A stretch of DNA of 50,741 nt from a virus: IMG/VR virus record IMGVR_UViG_3300028027_000075, positions 1 to 50,741 of that record. One strand, given 5' to 3'. This document shows, piece after piece, positions 13,716-19,816 of this stretch (its first letter is position 1; each line of letters begins with the position of its first letter). A program made the translations under genes and the position numbers. The notes under the pieces are model-generated. The model was not told the DNA's origin. It did no database searches and worked only from the letters and a program-made list of their open reading frames with translations.

Positions 13716-14576
13716 ATGAAAAAATTAAATGCATTAAGTTTATTCGATGGAATAAGCGCAGGACAAGTAGCATTAGAAAGATCTGGAATTGAAGTTGAAA
13801 ACTATTATGCAAGTGAAATAGATAAGTATGCTATTCAAGTAACAAATAAAAACTACCCAAATACTATTCAATTAGGTAGCGTTACTGATTGGAATAAATG
13901 GGATATTGATTTCTCTAAAATAGATATTGTAATAGGTGGAAGTCCTTGTCAAGGATTTAGTTTTGCAGGTAAGCAATTAAACTTTGAAGATAGTAGAAGT
14001 AAATTGTTTTTTGACTTTGTAAATATATTAAATCATATAAGAGTTTTAAATCCTAATGTTAAGTTCTTACTTGAGAATGTTAGAATGAAGAAAGAATACC
14101 AGGATGTAATAAGTAAATACATGGGTGTTGAGCCAATTCAAATCAATAGCTCTACGCTATCAGGTCAGAATCGTTTGAGACTTTATTGGACTAACATAGA
14201 GAATGTAATTCAGCCAGAAGATAAAGGAGTTTTATTAAGAGATATTATCTTGGAAGATGTAGAGGAAAAGTATTATCTAACTGCTGAAGCTGTTGATTAC
14301 ATGAGTAGACTAAGGAATGGAAAACCTAGATGGGAGTATCATAAAAATCCTATTGACGGTAAAGCTGCTTGTTTAACTGCTAATATGTATAAAGGTGTTC
14401 CTTATGGCGTGTTAAAAGAATTGTCTAGAAAACTAACTCCAATAGAATGCGAAAGACTTCAGACATTTCCCGATAACTATACAGAAGGAGTTAGTAACAC
14501 TCAAAGATATAAAGCACTAGGTAACTCATGGACTGTGGATGTGGTATCTCATATTTTTAATAACTTAAAAGAATAG
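13716..14576 (+). CDS. C5-cytosine DNA methyltransferase
   Basis: 286 residues. Motif I FDGISAG (10-16) binds S-adenosylmethionine. Motif IV GGSPCQGFSFAG has catalytic Cys78. Motif VI is ENV (120-122) and motif VIII is QNRLR (151-155). Motifs IX-X are LTPIECERLQTFPDNYT and YKALGNSWTVDVV near the end. All catalytic motifs are present although the protein is short, so the target-recognition region is small. It would methylate cytosines in the phage DNA and protect it from host restriction. No cognate endonuclease is adjacent. Confidence 0.92.
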   Translation: MKKLNALSLFDGISAGQVALERSGIEVENYYASEIDKYAIQVTNKNYPNTIQLGSVTDWNKWDIDFSKIDIVIGGSPCQGFSFAGKQLNFEDSRSKLFFDFVNILNHIRVLNPNVKFLLENVRMKKEYQDVISKYMGVEPIQINSSTLSGQNRLRLYWTNIENVIQPEDKGVLLRDIILEDVEEKYYLTAEAVDYMSRLRNGKPRWEYHKNPIDGKAACLTANMYKGVPYGVLKELSRKLTPIECERLQTFPDNYTEGVSNTQRYKALGNSWTVDVVSHIFNNLKE

Positions 14577-14578
14577 AT

Positions 14579-14737
14579 ATGAAAAAATTAAATGTATTAG
14601 ACAAAATAAATACCCTAATTGATTACGCAAGTGCAGCAGAAAACCTATATTTGCTTAATGAATTAACTATTATTAGACAAGAGATTATTAACGAGATAAA
14701 AGTATCACAATCAACAACTGTAAATTATGGGAGCTAA
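14579..14737 (+). CDS. hypothetical 52-aa protein
   Basis: ATG 14579 to TAA 14735-14737, two bases after the methyltransferase gene. The protein is a helical repeat-like chain (KINTLIDYASAAENLYLLNE, TIIRQEIINEIK) with a short polar tail. It overlaps the following DUF3310-like gene by 11 bases. Its first eight bases (ATGAAAAAATTAAATG) copy the start of the methyltransferase gene. No family recognised. Confidence 0.6.
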   Translation: MKKLNVLDKINTLIDYASAAENLYLLNELTIIRQEIINEIKVSQSTTVNYGS

Positions 14738-15077
14738 CAAAACACTAAGTGAAAACATGTACAACACAACGTACAACACTGGATATAGTCACGAAATATT
14801 AAGCATAAACGAATTAATGAAAAGAAGAGAGGCTGCCGAATCATCTGAAGAAATAGTTACTCCATCTCATTATGACAATAGTAAAGGAAGTTTATATAAA
14901 GTAGCTAATGAGAGAGGATGGAATCCTTATATCACAGATGCCATTAAGAGATTAGAGAGAGCTGAGAAGAAAGGAGAGTTTATATCTGATATTAAAAAGT
15001 CAATTGTGGTTTTAGAACTTTACTTAGAGGAACAAGGTCATAGGTTTCCTGGACAATACGAAAAACTAAATAAGTAG
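14727..15077 (+). CDS. DUF3310-like phage protein
   Basis: 116 residues. From about residue 45 it shows TPSHYDNSKGSLYKVANERG, AIKRLERAEKKGEFISDIKK and SIVVLELYLEEQG. This HY ... R ... K ... D..K layout is that of DUF3310, the family sometimes labelled nucleotide kinase-like because it accompanies nucleotide metabolism genes in phages. No P-loop is present, so kinase activity is not supported. It lies a few genes upstream of thyX, fitting a link to nucleotide supply. Confidence 0.6.
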   Translation: MGANKTLSENMYNTTYNTGYSHEILSINELMKRREAAESSEEIVTPSHYDNSKGSLYKVANERGWNPYITDAIKRLERAEKKGEFISDIKKSIVVLELYLEEQGHRFPGQYEKLNK

Positions 15078-15079
15078 TT

Positions 15080-15325
15080 ATGAAGTGCACGATTAGTTTT
15101 AATGGAAGTATTGAAGACCAGATCTTGTTTAAAAGATGTATGAAAGCAGATGATTTTACATTTGCAATCTATGATATTCTAAAACTTAGAAAGAAGATGG
15201 AAAGAATATTTGAGAGTATGGATAATACCAATAACGATGTGTTCGATGGTATTAATGAATATTCCAATGAAGTGTTTGAGATACTTAATAATTATAATAT
15301 AAATATAGATGAATATGTTATGTAA
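15080..15325 (+). CDS. hypothetical 81-aa protein
   Basis: 81 residues, starting with a strand (MKCTISFNGSIEDQ), then helices rich in acidic and Asn residues (NNDVFDGINEYSNEVFEILN). It starts two bases after the DUF3310-like gene and overlaps the following small membrane-protein gene. No family recognised. Confidence 0.6.
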   Translation: MKCTISFNGSIEDQILFKRCMKADDFTFAIYDILKLRKKMERIFESMDNTNNDVFDGINEYSNEVFEILNNYNINIDEYVM

Positions 15326-15410
15326 CACACAGATTATTTTAGCAATAGTATTAATATCATTTTGTTTGATATATGTTGGAGTATTAATTGAGAATATAAA
15401 TAGAAAGTAA
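15315..15410 (+). CDS. single-pass membrane mini-protein
   Basis: 31 residues from ATG 15315 to TAA 15408-15410: a short polar start, one hydrophobic helix (IILAIVLISFCLIYVGVLI) and a basic tail (NINRK). It overlaps the previous gene and ends two bases before thyX. Its coupled position argues that it is translated, but the function is unknown. Confidence 0.5.
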   Translation: MLCNTQIILAIVLISFCLIYVGVLIENINRK

Positions 15411-15412
15411 TT

Positions 15413-16078
15413 ATGAAAGTTGAATTAATTTCAAAAACAATAGGTCTTGGAAGTTATAAAGAACTAACATCTGAAGAGATTGTATCAGCAGTAGCAAGAC
15501 ACGGTGTAGTTAAAGAGGACAATGGAAAGCTAATCAAATATCTTATGGATAATGCTCATTGGAGTCCACTTCAGCATGTGTCATTTGGTTTTAAAATAGA
15601 AACCTCAAGAGCTATATCAGCACAGATATTCAGACATAGAAGTCTGCATTTTCAAGAGACATCTCAAAGATACCAAGAGATACAAGAATTTGAAGATGTT
15701 GAGTTAAGAATGGAGCATCCTACAAACAGACAAAGTAGTACAGAAGTTTTTGATAAGGTTATAAATAAAAACTGGGAAGACTGGAGTTTATCAGATGAAG
15801 TTAGAGCAGCATTAGATGGCGCACTAGAGAGCTATAATTTGCTAATAAAGCATGGAGTAGCTAAAGAATGCGCTAGAATGATTCTTCCTATGTGTAGTAA
15901 AACTACCATACATGTTTCAGGAACACTAAGAGATCTATTAGCTTTCTTAAATGTTAGGTTAGATATTCATAGTCAAAAAGAAGTTAGAGATATTGCAAAC
16001 GCTATTGGAGAAGCATTAGAAAAAGAAATGCCTGGTGTGTTTAGTAATATAGATTGGAAGAACGGAATGTTTATGTAA
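15413..16078 (+). CDS. thyX: flavin-dependent thymidylate synthase ThyX
   Basis: 221 residues. The ThyX signature RHR-x7-S is present as RHRSLHFQETS (74-84) followed by QRYQ. The remaining layout (WSPLQHVSFGFKIETSRAIS; ARMILPMCSKTTIHVSGTLR; LRDLLAFLNVRLD) fits the family throughout. The enzyme makes dTMP from dUMP using FAD, NADPH and methylene-tetrahydrofolate, supplying thymidine for AT-rich phage DNA. Length is typical of the family. It is the last recognisable gene before the cassette block. Confidence 0.92.
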   Translation: MKVELISKTIGLGSYKELTSEEIVSAVARHGVVKEDNGKLIKYLMDNAHWSPLQHVSFGFKIETSRAISAQIFRHRSLHFQETSQRYQEIQEFEDVELRMEHPTNRQSSTEVFDKVINKNWEDWSLSDEVRAALDGALESYNLLIKHGVAKECARMILPMCSKTTIHVSGTLRDLLAFLNVRLDIHSQKEVRDIANAIGEALEKEMPGVFSNIDWKNGMFM

Positions 16079-16094
16079 TTAATACACTTAAATT

Positions 16095-16313
16095 ATGAAA
16101 TTAAAAATAACATTTGAACACTGGCACTATCAATGTGGGGATGGTTGTTGTGATAATTATGGAACTAATTTATACCTTAATGGTAAACAATTAGAACATC
16201 CTAATCCAGAAATACACGATAACGGATATTTAGGGGAAGATATAGAAACAGGATTACACGCAGTTTTAAAAGAATTAGGATACGAAGTTGAATTTAATAG
16301 CGAAATGGAATAA
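16095..16313 (+). CDS. hypothetical protein with Cys-rich patch
   Basis: 72 residues. A strand and the motif HWHYQCGDGCCDNYGTNLYL (about 9-28) suggest a metal or disulfide site. The rest is acidic with a helix (TGLHAVLKELGYEVEF). The stop codon lies inside the first hairpin of the cassette block, so the gene ends at the left border of that array. No complementary left end is seen upstream, hence it is probably resident rather than cassette-borne. Family unknown. Confidence 0.65.
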   Translation: MKLKITFEHWHYQCGDGCCDNYGTNLYLNGKQLEHPNPEIHDNGYLGEDIETGLHAVLKELGYEVEFNSEME

Positions 16314-16336
16314 CGTGTATATATGCGGTTATAGCC
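16309..16336 (+). repeat. attC-like site 1 (left border of cassette block)
   Basis: AATAAC (16309-16314) and GTTATAGCC (16328-16336) form the outer arms, with TAAC/GTTA pairing. The right-hand GTTATAGC belongs to the next unit, being complementary to that unit's distal end. AATAAC itself is complementary to GTTATT at 17814-17819, the right border of the block. It resembles an integron site core (AAC ... GTT) with a very short loop. Confidence 0.55.
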
Positions 16337-16352
16337 AGTTAATTTATTTATT

Positions 16353-16568
16353 ATGAAACATGTTTTAAGACAAGGCGAAATTGGATTAGTACAAGATTTA
16401 CTAATTTATGGCAAGGAATACGATTTATGGAGAGATGGCGATTACATTGGAACTGCAACTTATACTGATGACCCCAATATTGGTGATTGTTTTTTGAAAA
16501 CCATTATAAATGATAAAGGAGAGAAAGAATTTGAAGTTCATATTTCAGACCAGTGGATGTTTGCTTAA
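16353..16568 (+). CDS. cassette-borne hypothetical protein (unit 1)
   Basis: 71 residues, beta-rich (EIGLVQDLLIYGKEYDLWRD, YIGTATYTDDPNIGDCF), ending VHISDQWMFA. It could be a small SH3-like or OB-like fold. It is the only gene of unit 1 and starts 17 bases after the attC-like core, with the usual AT-rich leader (AATTTATTTATT). No family recognised. Typical of cassette genes, it is small, soluble and of unknown role. Confidence 0.65.
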   Translation: MKHVLRQGEIGLVQDLLIYGKEYDLWRDGDYIGTATYTDDPNIGDCFLKTIINDKGEKEFEVHISDQWMFA

Positions 16569-16571
16569 TTA

Positions 16572-16605
16572 GCCATAACGTTATCTCGCTTGCTCGTCGT
16601 TGTGG
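16572..16605 (+). repeat. attC-like site 2
   Basis: CCATAAC (16573-16579) pairs with GTTGTGG (16599-16605) over seven positions with one G-T pair. The 19 bases between are weakly paired. GCCATAAC is also complementary to the left end of unit 1 (16328-16335), and TTGTGG to the distal end of unit 2. It begins three bases after the unit 1 stop codon. Confidence 0.55.
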
Positions 16606-16675
16606 ATTTTTATGACAGATGCTTAGATTCAAGACAAATTATTATTCACTCAACAAACTATAAATTAATCCAGAT

Positions 16676-16707
16676 GCCACAATAGAGCAAAACACGCATT
16701 ATAATGC
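16676..16707 (+). repeat. attC-like site 3, degenerate, ending a noncoding unit
   Basis: CCACAA (16677-16682) matches the left end of unit 2 by complementarity. The right core TTATAATGC (16699-16707) matches the far end of unit 3 but is preceded by A instead of the usual G. A palindrome CGCATTATAATGCG spans the junction. The unit it closes (16600-16698) has no open frame longer than about 15 codons. Confidence 0.45.
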
Positions 16708-16736
16708 GTATGTGTGGTTAAAAACAAAAAGAACTT

Positions 16737-17090
16737 ATGAAAAATTTAAAAGTAGTATCATTAAATTCAGACGAAATTACGTTTGATAACGGAGTAAAAT
16801 TATACTCAAGTCACGACCAAGATTGTTGTGAGAATCATTATTTATCAATGAGTGATTTAACTATCGCTGATTTTGAAGGATTAGAATTTGACTTATCGAA
16901 TGATGATTTCTTTGAAAGAATTGAAGATTATGGAATTGCATTAAAACCTTTAAATGGTTTTCCTGTTAGAATACCTGGTTATGGAGATAACAATGGTTAT
17001 TATTCATCAAATTTAGATTTAATAATTACAAATGCTGACGGTCAAGGAGTTTATAAAGAATATAACATTTCCGAGTGTCAAGATTATTAG
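16737..17090 (+). CDS. cassette-borne protein, DUF7448-like (unit 3)
   Basis: 117 residues, acidic. KVVSLNSDEITFDNGVKLYS, then SSHDQDCCENHYLSMSDLTI matches a pattern I associate with an uncharacterised family (DUF7448-like) whose members carry DQDCCE-N/H-Y. The Cys-Cys-Glu-x-His cluster could bind metal. The C-terminal half holds a Gly/Tyr/Asn-rich stretch (IPGYGDNNGYYSSNLD). It is the only gene of unit 3, and the leader includes ACTT just before ATG 16737. Family assignment is by memory of the motif only. Confidence 0.6.
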   Translation: MKNLKVVSLNSDEITFDNGVKLYSSHDQDCCENHYLSMSDLTIADFEGLEFDLSNDDFFERIEDYGIALKPLNGFPVRIPGYGDNNGYYSSNLDLIITNADGQGVYKEYNISECQDY

Positions 17091-17116
17091 TTGTAGTAGA
17101 AACGATAAAGTAATAT

Positions 17117-17150
17117 GCATTATAACGTTTATCGACTTTGCGTTAGTGCC
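17117..17150 (+). repeat. attC-like site 4
   Basis: GCATTATAAC (17117-17126) and GTTAGTGCC (17142-17150) form the ends. TAACG pairs with CGTTA. GCATTATAA is the perfect complement of the left end of unit 3 (16699-16707), and GTTAGTG of the distal end of unit 4. It lies 26 bases after the unit 3 stop. Confidence 0.6.
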
Positions 17151-17191
17151 GTAATAGAATTACTAATAATCATTAAATTACAAGAGTTGAT

Positions 17192-17437
17192 ATGAAAAAC
17201 AAAAGTTCAAAACAAGCACCAAAGAAGGCATTACGCAAAACCGATGTTAGTGGCAGGTTATCTTCTTACCAAAAGATGAAACAGAATTACGAAGCAAGCA
17301 TACGTCAACTTACTGATGATATAATTACTTTGGTTGAAGAAAAAGACTTTGTGAAAGTAACAACCGTAAAAATGCAATGGCGTATGCGATTAGATAATGA
17401 AAAGATGATATGGTTCGGTTCGCCAACTTGCCACTAA
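17192..17437 (+). CDS. cassette-borne basic protein (unit 4)
   Basis: 81 residues with a strongly basic start (MKNKSSKQAPKKALRKTDVS) and a helical middle (YQKMKQNYEASIRQLTDDII). The basic tail may bind nucleic acid. Its stop codon lies inside the R'' core of attC-like site 5, a common arrangement in integron cassettes. Codons for the last residues (GSPTCH) run into the recombination-site sequence. No family recognised. Confidence 0.6.
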   Translation: MKNKSSKQAPKKALRKTDVSGRLSSYQKMKQNYEASIRQLTDDIITLVEEKDFVKVTTVKMQWRMRLDNEKMIWFGSPTCH

Positions 17438-17497
17438 CGTTTTGCAAATAGGCGAAGCGAAGCGATAGCAGAGTTTTGCTTATTTGCTGTTAGCACC
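17430..17497 (+). repeat. attC-like site 5, with long inner stem
   Basis: Outer arms CTAAC (17434-17438) and GTTAG (17489-17493) pair. After unpaired spacers the inner arms GCAAATAGGC (17444-17453) and GCTTATTTGC (17478-17487) pair over ten positions. The loop contains GAAGCGAAGCG, more GC-rich than the surrounding phage DNA. The order R''-spacer-L''-loop-L'-spacer-R' is that of classical attC sites. Confidence 0.7.
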
Positions 17498-17528
17498 AGT
17501 ACGGATTAATTAACTAAAAATAAATAAT

Positions 17529-17762
17529 ATGCACAATTTTAAATTAGGAGATAAGGTTTACCACCGAGCAGATGTTGCGCCTTTTGAAGTGGTAGGAGTA
17601 AGAAAAACAACAGTTGAAATACAAGGAGATTGGTCGGGTGGAACTCACAACGTAAATCAAAAGGCGTGGGTTAATCACACTGAAATTCAACCTTACGATG
17701 AAACTAAAGTGAAATACTATATTGAAGGTAAACCGTATCGTAATGGAATACCACTCACGTAG
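17529..17762 (+). CDS. cassette-borne hypothetical protein (unit 5)
   Basis: 77 residues. A beta-barrel-like pattern starts at MHNFKLGDKVYHRADVAPFE, with VVGVRKTTVEIQGDWSGG next, reminiscent of small SH3-like or KOW-type domains. It ends KPYRNGIPLT. The only gene of unit 5, with leader TAAAAATAAATAAT. No precise family. Its borders are the best conserved of the array (9 of 9 complementary bases). Confidence 0.65.
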   Translation: MHNFKLGDKVYHRADVAPFEVVGVRKTTVEIQGDWSGGTHNVNQKAWVNHTEIQPYDETKVKYYIEGKPYRNGIPLT

Positions 17763-17766
17763 TATT

Positions 17767-17822
17767 GGTGCTAACTGTCAGCTACACACTCGTTTTAATG
17801 GTGTGTAGCGCAAGTTATTGAT
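17767..17822 (+). repeat. attC-like site 6 (right border)
   Basis: GGTGCTAAC (17767-17775) is followed by the spacer TGTCA and the perfect nine-base stem GCTACACAC (17781-17789) / GTGTGTAGC (17801-17809). A loop of 11 bases, the spacer GCAA and the right core GTTATTG (17814-17820) complete it. TAAC pairs with GTTA. This is the clearest attC-type architecture in the window. Confidence 0.75.
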
Positions 17823-17853
17823 ATATTTATTTCACATAAAATTAAAAAAAACT

Positions 17854-18390
17854 ATGAATATAACAGAAGATTATTTACCAAAAGAAATGTTTTTAAAACT
17901 CAGAGATTATGTATTTAACTCTGAGTTTAAAGAATTTGATTCAGGAGAAAAGCTATTCTCTTATATAGAGACTCCAGATGATGTAAAAGAATTTATATCT
18001 AACGAACATGGAAAACCTATACTTACATTCATTAGAAGAGCTTATGAAGGATTCGATGAAGACCCAAGAATACATTGTGATGGTATCATAGCAGGAGTGA
18101 AACCACATAAGGCTATGGTATTGTATCTTAATGAAGAAGGGGAAGTTGATGAGAATGGTACTGCTTTTTATAGACACCAAGAACATGGGTGGGTATTTAA
18201 TTCAGATGAGGTTGAGTTTAATAGATTGCTACTTGAAGATAGTAATGACCTAAGTAAATGGGATCTAGTTTCTTATATACATTCAAAACCAAATAGAGCT
18301 ATTGTATATGATTGCAATATGTTTCATTCTAAATATCCTTATAAGATAACTAGTGGTGTTAGATATGTATTAGTAGCATTTTTAAAATAA
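17854..18390 (+). CDS. 2OG-Fe(II) oxygenase-like protein
   Basis: 178 residues from ATG 17854. A TTG start at 17818 is possible but lies in the cassette border, and the ATG has the usual A-rich leader. The C-terminal two thirds resemble the double-stranded beta helix of prolyl-hydroxylase-like oxygenases: RIHCDG (HxD iron ligands), a central EVDENGTAFYRHQEHGW, a distal MFHSKYPY (third iron ligand) and GVRYVLVAFLK (2-oxoglutarate-binding Arg). Phage members may modify proteins or bases. The substrate here is unknown. Confidence 0.65.
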   Translation: MNITEDYLPKEMFLKLRDYVFNSEFKEFDSGEKLFSYIETPDDVKEFISNEHGKPILTFIRRAYEGFDEDPRIHCDGIIAGVKPHKAMVLYLNEEGEVDENGTAFYRHQEHGWVFNSDEVEFNRLLLEDSNDLSKWDLVSYIHSKPNRAIVYDCNMFHSKYPYKITSGVRYVLVAFLK

Positions 18391-18395
18391 TAAGT

Positions 18396-18734
18396 ATGGA
18401 ACATTTAAAAGTAGGAGATATAGTTTGGACTATGCAGACAGGTTACGCACTTGTGACGAGTATATCGGATACAAAAAATTACCCGATAATGGTCGATGGA
18501 TGGGCATCGTATACAACAGAAGGTATGTGGGGATGCAGAGATAAGTATAAGTCTTTGTATTTGAACAATCCATTTGAAGAGATAGATGATTTTGCTATTG
18601 GATTTGCAGAGTGGTGTACTAGGTATCATGACAAGAACAGAAATGTTAATGGAGAAATGTTACATGCAAAAAGTAAATATGATGAAACTTATCTAACAAA
18701 AGAACTATTAGAAATCTATAAAAAAGAAAGATAA
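18396..18734 (+). CDS. hypothetical 112-aa protein
   Basis: 112 residues. The N-terminal small beta-barrel-like part begins KVGDIVWTMQTGYALVTSIS, similar to the start of the unit 5 cassette protein (LGDKVYH). A helical end (IGFAEWCTRYHDKNR) follows. Located five bases after the oxygenase gene and in the same operon. The VGDIVW opening is common in phage proteins with SH3-like folds. Function unknown. Confidence 0.6.
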   Translation: MEHLKVGDIVWTMQTGYALVTSISDTKNYPIMVDGWASYTTEGMWGCRDKYKSLYLNNPFEEIDDFAIGFAEWCTRYHDKNRNVNGEMLHAKSKYDETYLTKELLEIYKKER

Positions 18735-18736
18735 CT

Positions 18737-18979
18737 ATGAAAACAAAGCTGTTAAAGAAAATTCGTAAAGCGTTTTCAATTAAATATGTTCTTGATTATA
18801 CTAAGTATAACAAACAACTAATATTATTTGATAAGAGAGAAAAATCAATTAAAAAAAATACATGGGATGGAATATATACAATTCCTGATTTAGAATTTGT
18901 ATTAAGAGAATTACAAGATAAAAAACTTCTTAATAAGTATTTAGATAAAAAATCATATAAAATGTTTAAAAAGTTATGA
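18737..18979 (+). CDS. hypothetical basic protein
   Basis: 80 residues, very basic (MKTKLLKKIRKAFSIKYVLD; later KKLLNKYLDKKSYKMFKKL), helical with an aromatic middle (WDGIYTIPDLEFVLRE). It could bind nucleic acid or membranes. It overlaps the start of the next small gene by four bases (ATGA). No family recognised. Confidence 0.6.
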   Translation: MKTKLLKKIRKAFSIKYVLDYTKYNKQLILFDKREKSIKKNTWDGIYTIPDLEFVLRELQDKKLLNKYLDKKSYKMFKKL

Positions 18980-19152
18980 AACCACCTTGCCCACCTAAGA
19001 CTGATTGTTGGTGTGAAACACATCCCAATCATCCTAATTGCGTTCCTGATTTAGCTATTGAAAGCGTATTCTTTGGAATGATGATAGTAATAATGATAAT
19101 GATAATAATAATAAAAAATGACAGAAAAAGAAAAGGCGAAAGAGTTAGTTGA
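18976..19152 (+). CDS. Cys/Pro/His-rich small protein with one TM helix
   Basis: 58 residues. The N-terminal part (MKPPCPPKTDCWCETHPNHP, then NC) has four cysteines and paired HP motifs, suggesting a metal-binding or disulfide knot. A long hydrophobic helix (FFGMMIVIMIMIIIIK) and a basic tail (NDRKRKGERVS) follow. The likely topology is N-out, C-in. It overlaps the next gene by 35 bases. An envelope function is possible. No family assigned. Confidence 0.55.
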   Translation: MKPPCPPKTDCWCETHPNHPNCVPDLAIESVFFGMMIVIMIMIIIIKNDRKRKGERVS

Positions 19153-19321
19153 CAAAATGGATATGGTTGTAGGAGGTGGTAATTATGATGCTAAAGAGTA
19201 TGCACTGATTGCAGTTAATTATATAATAACATCAAATCCGCATAGCAATCCATTTAATACTGATGTCCATTCAACTATGGCTTACTGGATGAATGTAAAA
19301 AAAGAAATACAAAAATTATGA
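19118..19321 (+). CDS. hypothetical 67-aa protein
   Basis: 67 residues, helical: EKEKAKELVDKMDMVVGGGN, then KEYALIAVNYIITSNPHSNP. This pattern (KAKELV.K....A...A...V..I) recurs in small proteins of Bacteroidetes phages and prophages in my recollection, without known function. Start codon overlaps the preceding gene, and its stop overlaps the next (ATGAG). Confidence 0.6.
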   Translation: MTEKEKAKELVDKMDMVVGGGNYDAKEYALIAVNYIITSNPHSNPFNTDVHSTMAYWMNVKKEIQKL

Positions 19322-19584
19322 GTACAACATTTGGAATATTAAGAGAGGGAATAGATCACAACAAAATTGTTGATGATGAAGGAGAATTGCTTGATTATAT
19401 ATCAGAAAATGTTTTTGAACCTATTTGGTTTAGAACTATGAAAAATAGTCGTTGGCTAAATGCTGTAGGACCATATTTAATTGATGATGCAAAAGTTTAT
19501 GCTTTAGATAACTCACAACAAGGTATATATACAATAGGAGATATTAAAGAATATATGAAAAAACAAGATGAAGCCAATTTATAA
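19318..19584 (+). CDS. hypothetical 88-aa protein
   Basis: 88 residues, acidic, mixed alpha/beta (FGILREGIDHNKIVDDEGEL, then VFEPIWFRTMKNSRWLNAVG). It may be a small regulator, but no known motif is present. It overlaps its neighbours at both ends by 4 and 17 bases, consistent with a tightly packed translationally coupled run. Confidence 0.6.
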   Translation: MSTTFGILREGIDHNKIVDDEGELLDYISENVFEPIWFRTMKNSRWLNAVGPYLIDDAKVYALDNSQQGIYTIGDIKEYMKKQDEANL

Positions 19585-19816
19585 ATTCAATAATGGAAGA
19601 GGGGGAGTGCTTTGCAACGGATGTAGAACAATAATATCTATAGGTCAAAAAACAGAAGAGTTACTTTGTACAAAATGTAAAGAAGAATGTAAAAATGAAC
19701 TTTGTAGTGCTTGTCAAATTTACGCAGCTCAAAAAAATTCAAGTCATTGTTCTTCTTGTAGTCCATTAATTAAACATTGGATTGAAAATAAATTTAAAAC
19801 TAATAAAAATGGATAA
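19568..19816 (+). CDS. small double zinc-ribbon protein
   Basis: 82 residues with many cysteines in CxxC pairs: CNGC (about 15-18), CTKCKEEC (36-43), CSAC (48-51) and CSSC (62-65). Two zinc ribbons are likely. Small multi-ribbon proteins often bind nucleic acid or act as adaptors for RNA polymerase, but nothing specific is visible. The first 17 bases overlap the preceding gene, and the last codons overlap the next small gene. Confidence 0.65.
   Translation: MKPIYKFNNGRGGVLCNGCRTIISIGQKTEELLCTKCKEECKNELCSACQIYAAQKNSSHCSSCSPLIKHWIENKFKTNKNG

Larger units (their letters stand above)
16329..17814 (+). mobile_element. integron-like array of five gene-cassette units
   Basis: Five units lie head to tail: 16329-16599, 16600-16698, 16699-17142, 17143-17489 and 17490-17814. 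In each, the first 6-9 bases are complementary to the bases just before its distal hairpin: GTTATAGC/GCCATAAC (7 of 8), TTGTGG/CCACAA, TTATAATGC/GCATTATAA, GTTAGTG/CACTAAC, GTTAGCACC/GGTGCTAAC. This is exactly how integron cassettes relate to their attC sites. Four units hold one small same-strand promoterless gene and one is noncoding. Removing the block rejoins AATAAC...GTTATT, a perfect hairpin arm. No integrase gene is in the window. Core bases deviate from the classical GTTRRRY consensus. Confidence 0.65.

Noticed and set aside
14727-15077. Nucleotide kinase annotation for the DUF3310-like protein
   Set aside because: No P-loop or kinase motif is visible. The kinase label in databases is based on context.
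16309-17822. Transposon or insertion sequence explanation for the repeated hairpins
   Set aside because: No transposase, no pair of long terminal inverted repeats and no target duplication were seen. The complementarity is per unit, as in integron cassettes.
17818-17853. TTG start extending the oxygenase-like protein by 12 residues
   Set aside because: It starts in the right border of the cassette block and adds a hydrophobic-basic stub. ATG 17854 after an A-rich leader is the better start.
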